Shown here: positions 12,135 through 23,819 of the stretch, piece after piece
Layout: the number at the start of each line of letters is the position of its first letter
Position numbering within the stretch: the first letter of the stretch is position 1
Assembly: GCA_963932465.1 (NCBI GenBank)
Contig: OZ010794.1
Span: 439,767,502 to 439,831,501, forward strand
Origin: Maratus speciosus
Lineage: Eukaryota > Arthropoda > Arachnida > Araneae > Salticidae
Direction of reading: 5' to 3'
DNA: 64,000 bases
Translations under genes and position numbers: made by a program
The notes under the pieces: generated by a model
What the model was told of the DNA's origin: nothing
What the model saw: the letters and a program-made list of their open reading frames with translations, nothing else
Database searches by the model: none

Positions 12135-13305
12135 TATAGGTCAAAATTAACATTTTTACTCACTGGCCATTGGCCAGTGCACTGATTTTTTTCACTGGCC
12201 AGTTTTTTTTAACCACCGGCCAGTAACAAAGTTATGTACGCTCCATACAAAATTGTGTTTTTTCTAACTATCAACATTGTAATTTACTAATATATATTAC
12301 TTACCATTCGATATGATTACACTCAACTGAAAAAATTTATTTTTACTATTAATTGCAATGAAATAAATTCACAGGAAATTTTCAGAACACCTCTCGGCAC
12401 TAACTAATATGCATTTTTCTGCGACCATTTAACGAATTTCGCGTTTTTTTTTCGCGATCTTTTGACGAAATTCACGTTTTTTCGTGACTTTTTGCAAAAT
12501 CTGCGTTTTTTGCGATCTTTTGACGAAATCTGCATTTTTTCCGCTATCTTTTCACAAAATTGAGTTTTTTTGTAATCTTTAACGAAATTTGTGGGTTTTT
12601 TTTTCGCCATTCTTTGAAAATATCTGCATTTTTTTTCAAGATTTTTTGACGAAATTTGCATTTTTAGGCGATCTTTTTGCGAAATTTGCATTTTTCGGCA
12701 ATACTTTGAAGAATTTTGTGATTCTTTTTCGCGATTATTTGTCGAAATTTGCGTTTTTTCCACGATTTTTTGACGAAATTTGCGTTTTTCCACAATCTTG
12801 TCACGAAAGTTGCATCTTCTCCATGAAATTTGCATTTTTTCTGTGATGTTTTGAAGTAATTCGCTTTTTTCACATGGTCCTTGGGCGAAATTCGTGTTTT
12901 TTTGCGATTCTTTGACGGAATTGGTGATTTTTTTTTCTACGAACGATTGGCAGAATTTGATTTTTTCGGCGACCATATCGAAATTAGCGATATTTTTATG
13001 TCCGAATTTTAGGACTGATGACCGTTTTTTTTTTTTTTTGGAACTGAGTGCCTTAAATTTTCGGAAAATTCGAGACAGAATCACTCCAGCTACTTTCTTT
13101 TCTTACTTTCAGGAGAATCGCCGATTTGGATGACATAAATTCCGGACGAATTTCACCCCTTTCCTCCCTGGCATCAATCTTTCAACCATCGCGTTTGGTG
13201 AGTGGTGCCCATTGAGTTTGGCAAGTGAGGACAATAAAGTTAATCGCCACGTTTTAAGTATTACTCGACGCCTGGCGAGTGGCGAGTGCTAATTTTGTGC
13301 TATAG
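12135..13305. mobile_element. Non-autonomous hAT-type element with 8-bp TSD
   Basis: GCGTAATG occurs directly before (12127-12134) and after (13306-13313) the element, an exact 8-bp target duplication as made by hAT transposases. The ends are inverted: left TATAGGTCAAAATTAACA, right reverse complement TATAGCACAAAATTAGCA. Subterminal CACTGGCCA-like motifs occur several times near the left end and CTGGCGAGTGGCGAGTG near the right. The interior is a 30-bp minisatellite. There is no transposase. Confidence 0.85.
12410..12900. repeat. 30-bp minisatellite inside the hAT-type element
   Basis: About 16-17 diverged copies have a core GACGAAATTTGCRTTTTT and a spacer with GCGATCTTT. Cores lie near 12463, 12521, 12580, 12649, 12679, 12741, 12773, 12803 and 12883. 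Because the period is close to a multiple of three, long lysine/phenylalanine-rich open frames of up to 226 codons appear on the - strand; these are artefacts. The same repeat family occurs at 18003-18300 in the opposite orientation. Confidence 0.85.
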
Positions 13306-14054
13306 CGTAATGATAATGCAATTGCGACCGCAGTACCTTTAGTGATAATGGGGAAGAAACTTCCCATCCTTTTCCTTATAATATTTTTGTTATTGAGTGT
13401 CTACCTTATTTGTATCTTTCTGTTTTTAATGTTGCATGTTTACGTTTTCAGCAGAATCTTACATGAATATATAGATTTTTTTTTTCATACATGAAGGGTG
13501 AACGATGTAAGTGCAATGAAAAACAAGCTAAAAATTTTATCTTGAATGTTTTATAATCAAGTAAATATCATGTAATTGGACTTAAAGAAAGCTACATAAA
13601 ACATTACAAAATATTGCACTCTACTAGTCCAAGAAAATTTCAATAATATTCCCATTTAGTAGGAAAATTTTTATAGCCGATGTTTTATTAATTTATGAAT
13701 TTTAATGTATTAAACAATCGTTACAGTAATCTTTTAAAATTTAGGCATTTTCACTTTCTCACAGATAAAATAAAAAGATTGTTTTTAATGTAAATAATGT
13801 ACAATCAGTTGAATAATATTTATAATATTAACATATAAGAAATAATAGTAAAATTACAGATGGGGAAAAATTCCTTTTTACAAATTTTTAGAATCATATA
13901 AATCTAAAAATAAAAAAAAAATAGATAGAGATACTGATATTACACTTGATAAAATTTTATTTGATGTGAATAAATTAACGCAGTACCTGAATTTGATTTT
14001 TTACAATTCAATCTCGTGAACTTAACATATTTACGTTTTCAACAGAATTTTCTG
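13306..14054. other. AT-rich stretch, no gene seen
   Basis: Apart from the 8-bp target duplication at its left edge, this stretch has no coding potential, repeats or terminal motifs that I can support. Confidence 0.5.
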
Positions 14055-15032
14055 TTTTTTACTTTTTTCTATCTTTACAAGAAGAAAGTATTGGATTCGT
14101 GAAAATTTTCGACTTCTGGTCTGTCTGTCTGTACGCGACACAAATTCTGTGGGCACTCTATATCAAGAACTAATGCACGGAATTTAATAAAAATTTATAT
14201 TCAGTTAGTCCCTGATATAAATTGATACTCATTAGTTTTTGGTGCAAATCGCTCAACAGGTGGCGCTGCTATGCTGCATTTTTCGCGATGGCTCTATCTC
14301 GAGAACTTATGCACTGATTTTTATGACACTTCAGATTCAATTAGTCCTTGATATGAGTTAATGTTTACTACACTGTAGTGCAAATCACCCAAAAGCTGGT
14401 GCTGCTATACAGCATTTTCCAAGATTTCTGCAATTTCTCTAACTCAAGAACTAATGCGTAGATTTTCATCAAACTTCAGATTCAGTTACTCCTTGATATG
14501 AGTTGGTGCTGATTACATTTTGGTGTAAATCTCCCTACAGGTGGTGCTGCTATGCTTCATTTTTCATGATTTCTGCAGTAGCTCTCTCTAAAGAACTAAT
14601 GTATGAATTTTTATCAAACTTCAGATTCAGGTATACCTTGATAAATATTGGTACTGATTTTGTTTTTTTGTAAATCACGTGACAGGTGGTGCTGATAAGC
14701 TGCATTTTTCAAGATTTCAACAATAGATCTATCTCAAAAACTAATGCACAGATTTTCACCAAGCTTCAGATTCAGTTAGACGTTGACGCTAAGTTGTTGC
14801 TGAATAGGTTTTAGCGTAAATCACCCAACATGTGTTGCTGCTATGCATTTGCTACACGGTTTTAGTGATAGTCATATCTCAAGAACTAATGCACGGACTT
14901 TCATATCTTTAGAATTCTCATGATCGGCATAGATTGTCATTTACTTTTGGCACTGTAATAGCAAATTTTGAAGTATCAACATATATGAGATAGAAGAAAG
15001 TTTTGGGATTGGCACATCCAACTTGTTTTTAT
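14055..15032 (+). repeat. Dispersed repeat E, copy 1, with 145-bp internal units
   Basis: Six internal units are marked by AAGAACTAATGCACGG-like cores near 14165, 14300, 14446, 14592, 14735 and 14881, with steps of 134-146 bp. Each contains CTTCAGATTCAGTTA, a CTTGATATGAGTT-like block and GGTGGTGCTGCTATGC. Near its edges are inverted ACTTTCTTCTATCT motifs (left 14061, right 14986-15001), and both copies continue outward with TTTTGGGATTRGCACATCCA. A second, shorter copy is at 47424-48250. No protein is encoded and no target duplication is clear. Confidence 0.8.
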
Positions 15033-16750
15033 ATTATTATTATAATTATTATTTTGTAAGATAATGGTGAACGATACAAGTACAATAAAAAAGCAACTAA
15101 ATAAATCAAGCACAAATACAATATCGTTATTGTCGGCCTCTGTCTCGTTTAGGAAGGAATAGATATGCAAAACATAGAGCGTAAACATATTTCATCGACA
15201 TAGGTAAGTTTCGGAAACTTATTAATTTTTCCCCTTTGTCATTAGTGATGCTTGCACTGTTGCCATTACAGATTTTGCCATAAGTGTCCTGTATGTTTAT
15301 CTATGCACCCGGCAACCCTTGTAAATTGCAATGCAATTTATATTGGAATTGCTACATGTTTTAGCTTGATGTGCTCCCACGCTACTTTTTGCAGCAACTC
15401 TAACCAGAATGAATGCTATCATAAATCATTTTAACATATGAATTAAAAACTTTTTTAATGTAAAAAAAAATAATAATTCAAAACTTCATTGAAAACACAA
15501 TTCGAAATGTGTTAGTTGATGCTACCAATGGGCATAAATCATTTTAATATTATGAAGTTTACATATTGTAAAGCACAACTTAAATACATTTAAAAAAAAC
15601 TCTTGGAAAGACAGTACATGATAGCAAGGTAGTTCAATATAAATCAACAATCATCAGAGATATACTAATTTGATATTAAAGTTTGTTCGATGTGAAAAAT
15701 ATATCTCTCGGACATTTAGCAAATTAACAAAATGTATTTAAGATAATTAAGAATGTTTTGTGAGTGATACATGCATTTAGTCAAGAATTTAATCTCTTGC
15801 AATGTTATTGGTACTATATGCAAAACATATGTGTCAGACATTTTTAAATTTTGCAATATATGTGTGTATGCACATGTGCGTATAATATTATTATAAAATT
15901 AGACATACAAATATATATAACAACCGAAAACGCTTAAATCTCTATATAATTAAACACAGTGTAATGAATCTGGGTCGAACCCATCTTCGAAAAGCTTATC
16001 GCGGCCATGTTAGACATAAGTTTTCAACAGGCCGTAAGATTGCCGATTGTTCAACTTATCGAAATATACACATAATCTGCTTTGTATTACATCTATTCAT
16101 CTTTATTTTCTCCGAAACCTTCAATAACTATCCAATTATAATGTTTTAAATTATAAATTAAAAATAACGGATAACAGATATAAATAAACGAAGACCGTTG
16201 CCATTTTAGAACTACAAATTAAAAATCTAGATACAAATGAACGACTCTTACATCATTTCATAAAAAAAATGAAAAATAAATACAGGTTAACTTGTGATTC
16301 TGTTATTAAAATATTTGTAAAATTATATTATTAAAGCCCTTAAATATTTTGAAATGCGTTTTTCACTTTTTCATACCAACTCATGATTTTGAGAAAAATG
16401 GAGTTAGTTGTCCAGAAGTACAAACTGTATTCGCTACACTAACGTGATCGGCCTGAACTGTATCGAAAATTCTGTCTATTTTTAAACATTATTTCAGTGC
16501 CATCTGCCGACAATCAATATAAACGAAAGACTATTTGATTGAAATTGGAGTTTCTTATAAAAAGAAAATGCAGGACGTAATGATGTAATTCAACAATGTA
16601 AAGAGATCATTTTTAGGTAGATTTCGTAAGAAATAGTACCTATTGCAGTCGTTACCATGGTGCGGCTTTTGAAAAATTCCTTCATAACTTTTCATTATAT
16701 GACTCCAGGAACCCAAAACCACCCCCACCTAAAAAGTTTATATATATATA
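15033..16750. other. AT-rich stretch, no gene seen
   Basis: Short open frames (60-61 codons) resemble no protein. A (TA)n tract at its right edge (16741-16752) is the insertion site of the Tigger element. Confidence 0.45.
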
Positions 16751-17337
16751 TACAGTCAGTACCGGCTATATGGTCACCCGCTTATAAGGTCACCCCGCTT
16801 ATAAGGTCACTTTTCATAAGTCCGTACTGATTGGATAGGTATTACGTGTTAAAATACACCGCCTATATGGTCAGATTCTAATGGCTACTATCTGATAGAT
16901 TGTCACTTTCTGTCGCCCTCTTTATTGAAAAAATCCTATAGTTTTATGCTTTTTCGTTTCTCTTTTAAGGGTGTAAAGGTCAGAATAGACATATCATCCA
17001 ACTATTTTCAACTGTTGGCGGCTTTTTTGTGGTCACGTGGTGATTTTAATCTTTAATAGCTTTATAAGAAAACAGACAGACATTCTGAAGGAAGAAAATC
17101 TTTTGGTCAAGTCCATCTAATATTTTAATCGTCTTCTAGTCGTCTGCTGAATCTCCCCATTCTTTTGTGATTAACTGCAAACAGTTAGAAGAATGGGTGT
17201 TAATAGCGTTTGTTGGACACGTTTTGAAAGAAGTCAAAACAAACGCCTAAACTCAGCCTTAGAGACTGGGATAATATTGAATACCACGTGACTAGATGTG
17301 CACATGCACGCTGGTGCGAAAGAAGGCACAGCATACC

Positions 17338-18575
17338 CAGACCTGCCAACTGCTACGAAAAAATCGTAGTTGCTACGATTTGGACCTATCAACTATGATG
17401 GTACGAAAATCGGTCTTAAACTACGATTTTTTGCAAAAAACAAAAACGCATTTTTTGTTTCTAGTTGCGATTTTTATCCCTCACAGCATATTTTTCAGGA
17501 GTGATTCTGTTGCGAAATTTCCAAAATTTCAAAGTATTCATTTCCGAAAGTTTTAAAAAATTGGCCATAAGTCCAAAAATTCGGACATTAAAAAATGTTC
17601 ATGGAAAAAAAAATCTGGGCTACAAAACAAACTTCTTAACATAAAACGCTCTCTTTATGTATATTAACCAGGAGTGAATCGTGTTTCTGTAAATATTTAT
17701 GCAGGAATTCGCTTCCTTAGAAACAAGGTGCCATTTTAAGAATTTCTGGAAAGGAGGAGGGGTAGGGGGTTCTTTGAGGGGCAAGGTTTAAAACAGAATA
17801 GTGTGCAAAATCGCACGATTTGCAATAAACTACCGCGAGTTTTGACAAATGACCGTATAAAAAAATCTATTTTGCCAGTTGGCCGCAGAAGAAAATAAAT
17901 TTCGTTAAAGGATCGTGGTAAAAACGTAGTATTGATTTCAGGGGGTGGCCCGGTGGGAGGGAATGTCCCGCCCGGAAGATTTGAGTTTTTGTGTTTCAAT
18001 GGTGTGAATTTGTCAAAATATCGCAGAAAGAAAACGCGAATTTCATCGACAGATCAGTAAGAAAATGCAAATTTTCACCGAAAGATCGCAGAAAGAAAAC
18101 ACTAATTTCATCAAAAGGATCGCGGAAAAAAACCCAAAATTCGACAAAGGATCGTGGTAAAAAATGCTAATTTCGTCAAAAGTTCATGGAAAAAAGTGCG
18201 GATTTCAACAAAGAATCGTGATAGAAAAATGCGAATTACGATTGCGGAAAAATTGTGAATATCCTGAAATAATAGCAGGAAAAAATCCCGAATTTCGTCA
18301 AAATTTACTGCACTGGACTAAAAAATTTGAACCAGGCTCCTTTTACAAATGCTTAAAAAAAAAAAAAAAAAAACGCTGCAAAATGAAAAGAAACTCTAAA
18401 AATCGTATAAAAATTTTCAAAGGAAAAAAATTACTATATTGAGTTGAAACACTGAAACCTTATTCATTTTACGAATGTCAAAAGATGGCTGTGTAACACG
18501 AAAAACCAACCAACCTCCAGATTAATTTAAATTTTGTGTGCTACGATTTCTCATTTTCAAAGGTTGGCAGGTCTG
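17338..18575. mobile_element. hAT-like non-autonomous element inside the Tigger
   Basis: The terminal inverted repeats begin CAGACCTGCCAAC on both sides. The direct flank CATACC is duplicated (17332-17337 and 18576-18581), a 6-bp repeat rather than the usual 8. Subterminal TGCTACGATTT recurs in both orientations. Inside are a 30-bp minisatellite and a C/G-rich patch near 17940-17980. No transposase was recognised. Terminus and flank fit hAT best; the shorter duplication leaves some doubt. Confidence 0.8.
18003..18300. repeat. 30-bp minisatellite, second locus
   Basis: Units read GCGAATTTCATCRAAAGATC followed by GCAGAAAGAAAA, with about nine diverged copies. This is the reverse complement of the array at 12410-12900, although the host elements have different termini. 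Confidence 0.8.
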
Positions 18576-19039
18576 CATACCATTGGCCGAATAAGATCTA
18601 CTATTGGGAGTTGCAGCCAAGGAGGTTCCGAAACATGGAGCAGTCATAAATGACGTCACTTGATGCCGTTCCTATGCCCGCCCTCCCGCGTCTGCCATAT
18701 TTAGACCAGTCTTGCACTATAGACTGCTGATTTGACTGCTATCGGTAAAAGTCAAGCATGGTGGACGCAAGAGAGGGGGGTAAGAACGCGTTTTTCCGCA
18801 TCAAAGCTTTCCACGGTCTCATCTTCCGACAGGAAAGAGTTTCGAACGATCTGGGGATTTCTCCTTCAACCATCAGCTTAGATACCGATTCTCGGAAAGT
18901 ATACCATCACCCCTTGTGACCGAATGAGAATTATCCACCGCGCACAGAAACGGAAAATTAAGTGTTTCTAGGCCTTTGCTTTGTTCATTGCTTGTCGCTG
19001 GAGTATAAAGTGCTCTTTTTTGTTAACTATCGTTTTTGA

Positions 19040-20335
19040 ATACAACATAAATCAGCAAAACGAAAAAAATTGAGAATGACAGAAAAAAAGAAATTGATAG
19101 AAAATTTTGAAAAATCGATTCTTACGAAAGTAACTTTCGCGAAAGCAACTTTCACGAAGACTCGTGGAATAGCGAGAACAACACTGAATAACATCGTGGG
19201 TCCAAATCTTCTTACACAGAATATGTGATGAATCAAAAGAAAAAGCAACAACGTGTTTCAAAATTTGAGAATGTTGGGAAAGCTATCTTTATTTGGATAA
19301 AATATTCCAGATCACAGAATGTACCAATATCATGGATTATTTAAAAAAAAAAATCTTTGGAAATTGCTGCTGAACTCGCAAAATGAAATTTTACTACCAG
19401 CAACGGGTGGTCACTAAAGTTTAACTTACGGCACAATCTTACTTTTAAAAACATGTGGTGAAGCTGCTGATGTTTATGATAGTGTACAAGTAAAAGCATG
19501 GAAGGAATCAGCGTAAAGTGACATTCTCAATAGGTACAAGACGGGTGATGTTTTAAACTTTGATGAATGCGGACTGCTTTTTCTTGTTTTGCCGGATAAA
19601 ACTGTTACTTTTAAGATCGAAAAATGTAGTGGTGAGAAGAAAAACAAAGAAAGATTGAGTCTTTTATTAGAAGTGAATGTGGATGGCTCAGTGAAATTGA
19701 CTCCATTAGTTATTTGTAAATTTCTAATGCCTCATTCTTGAAAAACTGTGAATCTTGCTGAAAAACTGCCTGTATCTTACGATGTGAAATGAATGGCCTG
19801 GATATTTGGGAAAAAAGAAATTCAATATCTCGATACATTTGGACAGATAAAAAAAGAAAAGTGGCTATCATCGTAGACAACTGTATTGACCATTGCTTGG
19901 TTCCCAATTTAAATTTGATTGAACTCCTTTTCTCACAACCAAACTGAACTAGTGTTGCACAACCCTTAGATCAAGGACTTATTCAGAATTTTAAGATAAA
20001 TATAGGAAATCTGCTTCTAAAAGACTTTATTGCTGCAATAGTTCAAAAAGAGAAGTTTCACATGTCTGTGTTAGACGCCATGTGTTACGTAGAAAAGATT
20101 TTGAATATGGTATCAAAGAAACCATTGAAAAATGTTTTAGACATGCTTGGCTTCCAGAATGTAAAGAATTATCATTCGATGACGAGGAGAATTATGATGA
20201 TGATGATGATAATTATCTGCCCCTATTTGAAATTTCACAAAAAATACGGAATTCTGGCTGCACAATACGAGACAAACTGACATATGCAGCTATTGACAAT
20301 GAGGTCGCTACTAATGGTGAAGCTTCCATACCGTA
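19040..20335 (+). pseudogene. Tigger/pogo (DDE_1, CENP-B/jerky-like) transposase pseudogene
   Basis: Frames on the + strand give an N-terminal helix-turn-helix-like block (about 19070-19210, MTEKKKLIENFEKSILTK), then the DDE domain start VLNFDECGLLFLVLPDKTV (about 19550-19610; the D of FDECGL fits the first catalytic Asp). Further on are EKCSGEKKNKERLSLLLEVN and VKLTPLVICKFLMPHS, and an acidic tail (DDEENYDDDDDNYLPLFEIS) like those of jerky/Tigger proteins. In-frame stops and frameshifts occur throughout, for example after MPHS (19738), so it is dead. Family members bind the element's ends and catalyse excision and insertion at TA. Confidence 0.85.
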
Positions 20336-20826
20336 AATCGTTTCAGAAGTTATAAATATAAACACTGATGGAAGCGACGATAAAGACAGCGAATCTGAAG
20401 CTGAACCGACAATGCGAGCAGAAGCTTTCAAAATATTAAATATCCTGAGATGTTTTTTAACCCATTTCGAAAGTACATTTCAATTAGAAAAAGTAGTTTT
20501 AAAAACTACGATACTAAACAAACAACTACTAAACAAAACAAAGTAAAAAAAAATATTATTTTAAAAAAAGAAGTAAGTTTTACTACTATGCTGTACTCAT
20601 CAGTTCGAAAATTTAAGTGTTAAGAAATTCTTGTTTATACCTCCTCTTTTATAAATTGCATCTTCATGGCTTCTTTGTATATTACTTTACTAATACAACT
20701 AATATATTAATAATATTTTATTTTCTAAAGTAAAATTCCTGTTTACACCGCATATAAGGTCACCCCGCTTATAAGGTCATATTTTTCAGGACCACATGGA
20801 TGGCCATATATCCGATACGGACTGTA

Positions 20827-21456
20827 TATATGTATGTATGTACTAAATTTTGTCTGCACAATAAAAGTCACAATTATGCACGGATCATCTTCGAACTCGC
20901 CAAACACATTGAGATGGTTAATATCTCGGCAGGGATTGCAAATGAGAAAAATCGGCCCAAGGCAGTAGAAATGGGGGAGGGTTAAAAAATTTTAATACCG
21001 CCTTAACATGATTCTGATAAAACCAGCTCTTACAGAAAAATGAAAGGAAATTTAAACATTTTTCATTTATATTGTTGCCAAAAATTACAAAAACACAATA
21101 AAATTCTTACCACAACAATTACTTTTCTAATAAATAAACACACAATACTTGTTCAATGGTGCACAAAATACGAACTTTAATAAACTAACATTTAAAATCT
21201 ACTTTTCGAGCTGTTTCTATAGCCGTCTTCAGGAAAATATCCTGTTCTGATGCCAAATGCTGTCAAGTTTGTCACCAACTTGGTGATATATCGCCAAACT
21301 TGGAAACTAAAATGAGTCGCCAAAAATGACGCCAACTTGTCAATATCTCTAATATTTCGCCAAATTCCCATAGACTTCCATTGTAAATCAATAGGGTTTA
21401 CTTGCTTACAGAAAATCAACAAATCGAAAAATTTTAATGCAACAAAAACTAATATT
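20827..21456. other. No gene seen
   Basis: AT-rich. A 108-codon open frame on the - strand (21192-21518) runs into the MITE at 21457 and has no recognisable protein features. GCCAAACTTGG-like words recur near 21290-21360. Confidence 0.4.
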
Positions 21457-21672
21457 GGTACTACATGGTTATTCCGTCGACCAAAAATCTGTCGCAAAAC
21501 TATAAGATTAAATGACAATAATGGTTGATCGTAAATATCACATTCGCTTGACTTTAAGCAAATTACACGTGTTTACGTCTTCAAGTGATTTTTATTTAGA
21601 TGTTTTATTTGTACTTTCATTAATGTTATAATACTAATTTATTTGTTCTTTCGTTATTTAAAATAAAAATTT
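21457..21672 (+). mobile_element. MITE, truncated copy (same family as 62877-63142)
   Basis: Starts GGTACTACATGGTTATTCCG and follows the complete copy through AATGGTTGATCGTAAATRTC to TTATTTAAAATAAAAATT. The last 50 bp, including the right inverted end, are missing. Confidence 0.85.
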
Positions 21673-21677
21673 AACTT

Positions 21678-21731
21678 TTAACTTCGAAATCTACCTGCGC
21701 CTGTAGGCCGAGCTGGCAGAGATTTTTTTAA
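21678..21731 (+). repeat. Short dispersed repeat shared with 6088-6140
   Basis: TTGAAATCTACCTGYGCCTG-like sequence and flanks (GTAGSCCRAGCTRRCAGRGA) occur at both places. The class is unknown. Confidence 0.5.
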
Positions 21732-21934
21732 AAGCTTCTTCATTCAATATAAATAAAATGAACATTATTATTATTATGATTTCTTTGATAGAATTTTAAT
21801 AAAATTTTCAGAAATTGTATTTCATTTTGCTAATTATTATTATTATTGTTGCAATAAATACTGCTGTTTGTTTCGTCCAATTGTTGAACTATTCCAGTAA
21901 TTTAATATTGAGTTAAAAAATATTGAGTAAAAAA

Positions 21935-22354
21935 AACCACAGAGGCTATTGCGGTTGTAATTCTGGCTTTTAAATCATCAATGTTCGACACTCTCCTACT
22001 GTAAACATTGTCTTTTACAAATCTCCGAAGGAAAAAGTCCAGCGGCATTATATCAGGTGATCTGGGTGGCCAAGGAATTGGACCTCCTCGTCCAATCCAT
22101 CTTCCTGGAAAATGGTCATTCAAAGAAGTACAAACGATGGTATCCAATGAGGTGGTGCACCATCTTGTTGCAAAATGACATGTGGCTGAAGCTCTTCTAG
22201 TTGTGGAAATGCGAAGTTTTCCAACATGTCTAAGTATACGACTGATGAGACCGTCTCTTCTGTAAAAAAGAAAGGCCCAATGACTCGGTCGTGCATTAGT
22301 CCACACCACACATTAATCTTTTGGGAATCCCTTAGTGCCTCACGTCATTCATGG
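21935..22354 (-). pseudogene. Mariner-type transposase, 3' part (split gene)
   Basis: Reading leftward from 22354 gives INVWCGLMHDRVIGPFFFTE, LEELQPHVILQQDGAPPHW (second catalytic Asp in QQDGAPPH), then after a frameshift near 22140 FPGRWIGRGGPIPWPPRSPD (third catalytic Asp in SPD) and LKARITTAIASV. It is the continuation of the N-terminal part at 38637-39512: joined at the CATGG target duplication, the frame passes from SENPH straight into this segment. Just after the junction a stop (TGA) follows. The C-terminus beyond IASV and the left terminal repeat are missing. Family enzymes insert at TA and act in the nucleus. Confidence 0.9.
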
Positions 22355-22487
22355 TGTGATGTAGTAATCACATTTATTATTTATTTTTTTAATTGTAATG
22401 CAGCATTATTATCTCACGTTTTAAACTATTTATTTTCAACGCAAAGCATCGTTCAAATCGCTTTTTTTCTTTCCTTTTTACCGCAAG
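22355..22487 (+). repeat. Outer element 5' LTR, first segment
   Basis: Matches 37697-37830 with a few substitutions. The LTR is cut after CCGCAAG, where the gypsy element entered, and resumes at 33090. It begins with an inverted motif (TGTGATGTAGTAATCACA). Confidence 0.9.
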
Positions 22488-23531
22488 TATGAAGACGTTT
22501 TCGCTAGAAAAGAGATGGCCGTTTTTGTTGAGAGCGTGGTGAAATTTAGAGCACCAGGTCCTATTAAAAAAAAAAACTCCAATTCGGGTAAACGAAGACT
22601 TAGTTTATTTCATGATGAAAGTCCAAGGGAGAGGTACAGTGGGAAGCAATAAGGAGCCTCTTTTAATACGTCATCACGAGGCTAGAGACAGAGCAGGAAT
22701 CTGTTGAATATACAGTTACAACTTTCTTGCTTGGCGGACTACAATCTCGCCAATCTACAAGTCTTTTTGCGCCATGCACAAGAGGCTGAGGGAAACATTG
22801 GCTGGTATGTTCGCCAAAAACATACGGTAGGCTTCTACCATATATTAATTGTGTAGGGGTGGCAGATTGTGGGCTGATAGCATTCCTGAGTCATGATAGA
22901 CGCAGACTAATCTGTACATTGATAAAGCTGCGGTTAAAAGAATAAAAATTATCTGGATAGGGCATAGTAACAGACCGAATTCGTTAGGCTAAAAGGCATG
23001 AAAATGTATTTTTCTAGACCAGATGTTAGATCAAAGATAAACCGCTTTACCACAAAAATGCAGAATTGACATACATATGAAGAAAAGGGTGTGAATGTTA
23101 AAGTGTATTGGGAAGAAAACTCTAAAGAATAGATTGCCTGTTAAGTGATTATAAATGAGTTATATTCATGCCCAAATAAGGAAATGCCCGAAGTTAAAAT
23201 GGTTTTGTTTTTAACAGACAACAGTAACGTTTTTCTACAAGGTTAAATCGTATGTGTGAGAGACTCACAAAGTGAAAATGGAGAGTGATTCACTGATTTT
23301 ATTTTATTAAAGAGATGAGTAACTAGAATAATTTAATTTAAATGTGAAGGGCTGTTAATACAATCGATTTAGTTTTTAAATGTTGAATTTAATTTAGGGG
23401 CTGCACTGTTTGACTATAGCGCACTAAAATAAATAAATTCTTAAACAGAATTTTAATTGAAACTGCTGGGGGGGGGGGGGTTGGGGGGAGGGGGATGAAA
23501 TGTAAACATATATAATGAGATAATCGTTATA
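22488..23531 (-). repeat. Gypsy element 3' LTR (left on the map)
   Basis: On the coding strand this LTR starts TATAACGATTATC and ends GTCTTCATA. It aligns end to end with 32059-33089; differences include a longer G-tract near 23467-23495 and single substitutions. Confidence 0.93.
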
Positions 23532-23787
23532 TATATCACCTGGGACACCGCAAAAAAAAACTTTTTATTGACCCGTGTGCATGGGCAAAACAGCAAGAAA
23601 AATAGTTACACATATAAGTATATTTTCAAAACATAAAAGTTTTTTTTTTTAAACAAGTTGCTGTCATGAACACAAAAAAATCTCTTTCATCAATAGTTCC
23701 AACAGATTTTATGAATTAATATTTCTAATTGGTTTTAATGGATATCCACCTTAAGTAACTTTTTCTTGAAAATTACGTATACCATGG

Positions 23788-23819
<32 letters not shown>

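Larger units (their letters stand above)
16753..20824 (+). mobile_element. Tigger/pogo DNA transposon, decayed
   Basis: The left end CAGTCAGTACCGGCTATATG and the right end (reverse complement CAGTCCGTATCGGATATATG) form terminal inverted repeats. They are flanked by the TA dinucleotide that Tc1/mariner/pogo elements duplicate. Subterminal CCCGCTTATAAGGTCA occurs at both ends (twice in direct repeat at the left). The interior carries a decayed DDE transposase and was split by an hAT-like element at 17338-18575. The insertion lies in a (TA)n/(TATG)n tract. Confidence 0.9.

Noticed and set aside
12404..13084. 226-codon lysine-rich open frame on the minus strand
   Set aside because: It follows the 30-bp minisatellite, whose period keeps several phases open on both strands. 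The predicted protein is a simple K/F/N-rich repeat with no domain.
15252..15434. Cysteine-rich 60-codon frame after a CAG acceptor-like site
   Set aside because: No consistent domain, no matching donor or neighbouring exon, and the frame reads like chance in AT-rich DNA.
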